Below are positions 7,338 through 9,808 of a stretch of DNA of 9,808 bases, piece after piece (the first letter of the stretch is position 1; each line of letters starts with the position of its first letter). The notes beneath the pieces were generated by a model. That model was not told the origin of the DNA, made no database searches, and saw only the letters and a program-made list of their open reading frames with translations. Source of the stretch: Mariprofundaceae bacterium (lineage in GTDB: Bacteria; Pseudomonadota; Zetaproteobacteria; Mariprofundales; Mariprofundaceae). Position numbers and translations under genes: made by a program. The stretch is from contig JAUZQT010000009.1 of NCBI GenBank assembly GCA_030950825.1, forward strand, positions 1-9,808, written 5' to 3'.

Positions 7338-7766
7338 TTACAGATGACTATTCAGATTTAAGTCACTGAAAAAGAAAGCAATTTCAGTAGCTGCATTTTC
7401 TTCGGAATCCGAGCCATGCACAGCATTTGCATCAATTGAATCAGCATGATCGGCTCGAATTGTACCTATTTCTGCTTCTTTCGGATTCGTTGCACCCATC
7501 AACTGGCGATTCAAAGCTACTGCATTTTTGCCTTCCAAGACCATTGGTAATACTGGGCCTGAGCTCATAAATTCACACAGATCTTTATAAAATGGACGCT
7601 CTGCATGCACTGCATAAAAACGACCTGCCTCTGCCGCGCTCAAGTGCCTCATATCCGTTGCGATGACCGTCAAACCATTTTCTTCAAAACGACGGATAAT
7701 ATCACCAATAACATTTTTCGCGACTGCGTCTGGTTTGATGATTGAAAGTGTACGTTGAATTGCCAT
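7338..7766 (-). CDS. ndk: Nucleoside diphosphate kinase
   Basis: 142 residues from the ATG at 7766, matching the family's usual length of about 140-143. A longer frame opens at 7793, but AGGGGAAG lies right before the 7766 ATG and the protein then starts MAIQRTLSIIKPDAV, as expected. The enzyme passes the gamma phosphate of ATP to other NDPs through a phosphohistidine. Key residues are present: Lys11 in IKPD and the active-site His117 in NAVHGSDS. Downstream, lysS begins after 9 nt, forming an ndk-lysS pair. The upstream gene mnmA ends in a terminator, so ndk should have its own promoter within 7767-7888; I could not pick a convincing one. Confidence 0.97.
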   Translation of the reverse strand: MAIQRTLSIIKPDAVAKNVIGDIIRRFEENGLTVIATDMRHLSAAEAGRFYAVHAERPFYKDLCEFMSSGPVLPMVLEGKNAVALNRQLMGATNPKEAEIGTIRADHADSIDANAVHGSDSEENAATEIAFFFSDLNLNSHL

Positions 7767-7888
7767 TTCTTCCCCTTTGTGTTTACTGCTCAAAAAAAAC
7801 TTTTTAACGCTGATGAAACTTTTTCAGCCCATGCTTGAAACATCTATCACAAGCCGAAAAAGCCCCTTCAGCTCATTTATAGCCATGC

Positions 7889-7913
7889 TTAAAAGAACCG
7901 TCACCGATGACGG
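7889..7913 (-). terminator. Intrinsic terminator after mnmA
   Basis: On the minus strand CCGTCA, loop TCGG, TGACGG (7898-7913) is followed by TTCTTTT. A GC-rich 6-bp stem with a tetraloop and a U-rich tail is a good Rho-independent terminator. It lies about 40 nt past the mnmA stop. Confidence 0.8.
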
Positions 7914-7951
7914 CTGCAGCACTCTAAGAGCCAGCTTCGCAGGTGGCAAAC

Positions 7952-9091
7952 TTATCGCACAACCTTGGATATAATACCACCACCCAGCAACTCATCGCCC
8001 ACATAAAAAGCCGCGACCTGCCCTGGTGCGGTCGGCTTTTGGGGCTCAGCAAATATAATCGATACATGCCTACCATTTATTCTTAGAGTGCAAGCTGCAG
8101 GTTTCATCTGATAACGAACTTTGGCTGTTAACGCTTCCCCACTTTGAACCTCGCGCAACCATACAAGCTCCCCAACATCCACTTCCTGAATCAAAGCATC
8201 TTCTGGCGGCGCAACCATCACCCGCGCTGTCACGCCATCAAGCCCAACTACGTGCCATGGCCCATCAGGAAGCCCCAGGCCTTTTCTTTGCCCCAGTGTG
8301 TAATGGGCAATGCCCTCATGCCGGCCAAGTATATGACCTTCACGGTCGACAATATCCCCTGTACGAAAACCTGCCTTCGCGCCTTCCCGTTTTAAAAATG
8401 CAATGCGATCTCCAGCTGGAATAAAGCAAATATCCTGACTCTCATGTTTGTGAGCTGTCATCAAGCCATAATGCTGTGCTAAGATACGTGTACCGTTTTT
8501 TTGCAAATGCCCGACTGGAAACAAAACCCGCTGTGCCTGCTGCCGGCTGGTTGTTGCCAGAAAATAGCTTTGATCTTTCTTATCATCATTGCCCTTATAA
8601 ATACGCAAACCATGCGCATCATCACGCCGCTGCACATAATGTCCTGTCGCCACATATTCAGCCTCCAACTTATCTGCCGCATCCAGCAAAGCACCAAATT
8701 TCACAAAGCGATTGCACCGCTCGCACGGGTTGGGTGTACGCCCAGATTCATAGTCAGCGATAAAAGGATCAATCACGTCACGTCGAAAATTCTCACGCAT
8801 ATCCATATTATAAAATGGCATGCCCACTTGATCACAAACCCGTCGCGCATCATAGGCATCATCCAGAGAACAACAGGAACCATGGCCTGCAACGTCCTTA
8901 CGATCGTACTCCCAAACATTCAAGAACACGCCCAGCACATCCGCACCAGCCTCTTTCAAAAGTGCCGCCACAACAGAGGAATCAACACCACCACTCATGG
9001 CCGCAACCACACGCACGCCCTTTAAATGTGACAGATCTGGTTTTAAAGATTGAATATAAGTTTCAGAATAGTGAGTCATGAGGCAAACCAT
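7952..9091 (-). CDS. mnmA: tRNA-specific 2-thiouridylase MnmA
   Basis: 379 residues, slightly longer than E. coli MnmA. It installs the 2-thio group on wobble U34 of tRNA-Lys, -Glu and -Gln, using ATP and sulfur relayed from a cysteine desulfurase. The PP-loop SGGVDSS is at 33-39. The catalytic cysteine pair is Cys126 in NPCERCNRF (121-129) and Cys222 in SQDICFIP (218-225). GHYVQ (150-154) and YTLGQRKGLG (264-273) are further family marks. Extra cysteines occur in GSCCSLDDAYDARRVC (71-86), a variant found in some MnmA proteins; their role is not evident here. The ATG at 9091 is used; an ATG four codons later is possible, and neither has a strong Shine-Dalgarno. It is transcribed alone and divergently from the tRNA cluster. 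Confidence 0.96.
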   Translation of the reverse strand: MVCLMTHYSETYIQSLKPDLSHLKGVRVVAAMSGGVDSSVVAALLKEAGADVLGVFLNVWEYDRKDVAGHGSCCSLDDAYDARRVCDQVGMPFYNMDMRENFRRDVIDPFIADYESGRTPNPCERCNRFVKFGALLDAADKLEAEYVATGHYVQRRDDAHGLRIYKGNDDKKDQSYFLATTSRQQAQRVLFPVGHLQKNGTRILAQHYGLMTAHKHESQDICFIPAGDRIAFLKREGAKAGFRTGDIVDREGHILGRHEGIAHYTLGQRKGLGLPDGPWHVVGLDGVTARVMVAPPEDALIQEVDVGELVWLREVQSGEALTAKVRYQMKPAACTLRINGRHVSIIFAEPQKPTAPGQVAAFYVGDELLGGGIISKVVR

Positions 9092-9126
9092 ATCGTCTTA
9101 GTAAAGAGAATTAAATAACTTGGGCA

Positions 9127-9156
9127 TTTAAAGCGCCAGTTTTCACTCAGCATCAA
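9127..9156 (-). promoter_or_regulatory. Possible mnmA promoter
   Basis: On the minus strand TTGATG (9151-9156) and TTTAAA (9127-9132) are 18 bp apart, about 35 bp ahead of the mnmA start. Each box is only a partial sigma-70 match, so this is tentative. Confidence 0.3.
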
Positions 9157-9240
9157 GGCGCAAAAAGCGGATCTTTACAAGTTTTCCAAGCCTTGTTTTT
9201 AACTTCATAACATAATAAGCAACAACCTTCAAAGACACTG

Positions 9241-9268
9241 TTGACAGAAAGTATGGCGCCGCTATGGT
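9241..9268 (+). promoter_or_regulatory. Sigma-70 promoter of the tRNA cluster
   Basis: A perfect -35 TTGACA (9241-9246), a 16-bp spacer and -10 TATGGT (9263-9268) are followed by the GC-rich TCGCGTCG before tRNA-Gly at 9281. A GC-rich discriminator is typical of stable-RNA promoters under growth-rate or stringent control; that regulation is inferred. Confidence 0.7.
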
Positions 9269-9280
9269 TCGCGTCGTTCA

Positions 9281-9356
9281 GCGGGTATAGCTCAGTTGGT
9301 AGAGCGCAACCTTGCCAAGGTTGAGGTCACCAGTTCGAGCCTGGTTACCCGCTCCA
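9281..9356 (+). tRNA. tRNA-Gly (anticodon GCC)
   Basis: 76 nt including an encoded CCA. Acceptor GCGGGTA pairs with TACCCGC, discriminator U73. The D-arm (AGCTCAGTTGGTAGAGC) and T-loop (GTTCGAGCC) are standard. Anticodon stem CAACC/GGTTG holds loop TTGCCAA, with GCC at 9314-9316. It is the first gene of a Gly-Cys-Leu cluster, and its own hairpin follows at 9362. Confidence 0.98.
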
Positions 9357-9361
9357 GATCA

Positions 9362-9397
9362 AAGGGTTCAAGCGTCGTTTCACTTGAACCCTTTTTT
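9362..9397 (+). terminator. Intrinsic terminator between tRNA-Gly and tRNA-Cys
   Basis: AAGGGTTCAAG (9362-9372) pairs perfectly with CTTGAACCCTT (9383-9393), and the run of Ts continues to 9397. This is a textbook Rho-independent terminator in the tRNA direction. It starts 6 nt after the Gly CCA and lies 12 nt before tRNA-Cys. Confidence 0.8.
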
Positions 9398-9408
9398 ATT
9401 TATATATC

Positions 9409-9482
9409 GGCAGGGTGGCCAAGTGGTAAGGCAGAGGTCTGCAAAATCTCCATCGCGAGTTCGATTCTCGCCCCTGCCTCCA
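9409..9482 (+). tRNA. tRNA-Cys (anticodon GCA)
   Basis: 74 nt with encoded CCA. Acceptor GGCAGGG pairs with CCCTGCC, and the discriminator is U73, the main identity base for cysteine. Anticodon stem GAGGT/ATCTC holds loop CTGCAAA, with GCA at 9441-9443. T-arm GCGAGTTCGATTCTCGC. No clear promoter of its own is visible, since the preceding 50 bp are mostly the terminator hairpin. Confidence 0.97.
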
Positions 9483-9505
9483 ATATATAAAGCAAGACAA
9501 TCAAC

Positions 9506-9531
9506 TTGATTAAAGTTAAAAGTCTTATAAT
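9506..9531 (+). promoter_or_regulatory. Possible separate promoter for tRNA-Leu
   Basis: A consensus TATAAT (9526-9531) lies 15 bp ahead of tRNA-Leu. The nearest -35-like box, TTGATT (9506-9511), is only 14 bp away, shorter than usual, so activity is uncertain. Confidence 0.4.
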
Positions 9532-9546
9532 ACTTCATCTCAATAA

Positions 9547-9633
9547 GCCGGGATGGCGGAACTGGTAGACGCAAGGGACTTAAAATCCCTCGAAAGCAAT
9601 TTCGTGCGGGTTCGACTCCCGCTCCCGGCACCA
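9547..9633 (+). tRNA. tRNA-Leu (anticodon UAA)
   Basis: 87 nt with encoded CCA, a class II tRNA. Acceptor GCCGGGA pairs with TCCCGGC, discriminator A73. The long variable arm CGAAA-GCAA-TTTCG is present. Anticodon stem AGGGA/TCCCT holds loop CTTAAAA, with TAA at 9581-9583, which reads UUA/UUG. T-arm GCGGGTTCGACTCCCGC. No clear GC-rich terminator follows. Confidence 0.98.
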
Positions 9634-9670
9634 TTCTAAGCTATTAATATATCAATACCTTCGCCAGAAT

Positions 9671-9699
9671 TTGATAGGGTAACTTCTTTGTCATAGCAT
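9671..9699 (+). promoter_or_regulatory. Possible promoter for the partial gene at the right edge
   Basis: TTGATA (9671-9676), a 17-bp spacer and TAGCAT (9694-9699) fit sigma-70 spacing with moderate box matches. The left half of the 66-bp palindrome (9677-9688) lies inside the spacer. Confidence 0.4.
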
Positions 9700-9742
9700 T
9701 ATTTTTTCCAAAAAATAAACAGATTCACAAAAGAAGTTACCC
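9677..9742. repeat. 66-bp nested palindrome abutting a start codon
   Basis: GGGTAACTTCTT (9677-9688) and AAGAAGTTACCC (9731-9742) form a perfect 12-bp inverted repeat. Nearly concentric inside it is a perfect 9-bp pair, TTATTTTTT (9699-9707) and AAAAAATAA (9710-9718). The right arm ends on the base before ATG 9743. It could be an operator pair, an RNA hairpin, or a tiny transposon-derived repeat. Confidence 0.6.
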
Positions 9743-9808
9743 ATGAACGAAATGATGCGCATCTTGTTACTAATAGGCAATACTTTGGATTCCACGGCAT
9801 CCAAACAA
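9743..9808 (+). CDS. 5' part of an unidentified gene running off the window
   Basis: An ATG opens 22 codons without a stop, reading MNEMMRILLLIGNTLDSTAS and on to the window edge. The short hydrophobic stretch RILLLIG is all that can be described; I do not recognise a family. AAGAAG lies 6 nt upstream as a weak ribosome site inside the palindrome. A plausible promoter lies at 9671-9699. With so little sequence the frame may not be real. Confidence 0.35.
   Translation, partial: MNEMMRILLLIGNTLDSTASKQ

Noticed and set aside
8501..9025. 174-codon plus-strand frame opposite mnmA
   Set aside because: mnmA on the other strand has full motifs. This frame has biased, low-information composition and no upstream signal, so it is a shadow frame.
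9296..9509. Two overlapping plus-strand frames across tRNA-Gly and tRNA-Cys
   Set aside because: They lie within tRNA genes and have no ribosome site or family resemblance.
9380..9634. 84-codon minus-strand frame across tRNA-Cys and tRNA-Leu
   Set aside because: It is the antisense of two confident tRNAs and a terminator. Such frames (GAGVEPAR, GENRTRDGD) are a common annotation artefact.
9634..9808. Possible integrated element at the tRNA-Leu 3' end
   Set aside because: No repeat of the tRNA 3' end and no integrase sequence is visible in the 175 bp available.

Overview
The window is an ordinary-looking bacterial chromosome segment of moderate GC. Its eight complete protein genes all lie on the minus strand, and a tRNA cluster lies on the plus strand at the right end. 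The Lol lipoprotein-export genes imply a Gram-negative cell, and the protein sequences look proteobacterial. A zetaproteobacterium (Mariprofundus/Ghiorsea type) is my best guess, but this is inference from overall gene style and cannot be proven here.

Layout from right to left, which is the direction of transcription of the protein genes. mnmA (tRNA 2-thiouridylase) ends at a clear intrinsic terminator (7889-7913). ndk (nucleoside diphosphate kinase) follows, and lysS (lysyl-tRNA synthetase) starts 9 nt after it. A perfect palindromic hairpin lies just past lysS. After a gene-free interval of about 530 bp (5262-5789) comes a tight five-gene run: a two-CBS-domain protein, an ArsB/NhaD-type ion permease (8-nt overlap), a LolC/LolE-family permease, a TPR plus double cyclic-nucleotide-binding-fold protein (TAATG overlap), and lolD with a TTG start (1-nt gap). 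The run ends in a hairpin next to a repeat. The CBS protein and permease look like a regulated ion transporter. The LolC/E permease and LolD ATPase form the inner-membrane machine that releases outer-membrane lipoproteins, with an unusual sensor-like gene placed between its two subunits.

On the plus strand, tRNA-Gly(GCC), tRNA-Cys(GCA) and tRNA-Leu(UAA) occur in the same order as the E. coli glyW-cysT-leuZ cluster. Here a terminator-like hairpin separates Gly from Cys. Downstream, a 66-bp nested palindrome directly precedes a start codon whose reading frame runs off the window.

The most unusual material is the non-coding repeat load. A 169-bp nested palindrome (41-209) has a truncated relative at 5406-5479. 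A hairpin at 5314-5408 shares its loop with a MITE-like element of about 160 bp at 5570-5737. That element appears to have inserted into the lysS terminator palindrome and duplicated CTAG. No CRISPR array, phage gene or complete IS was seen.
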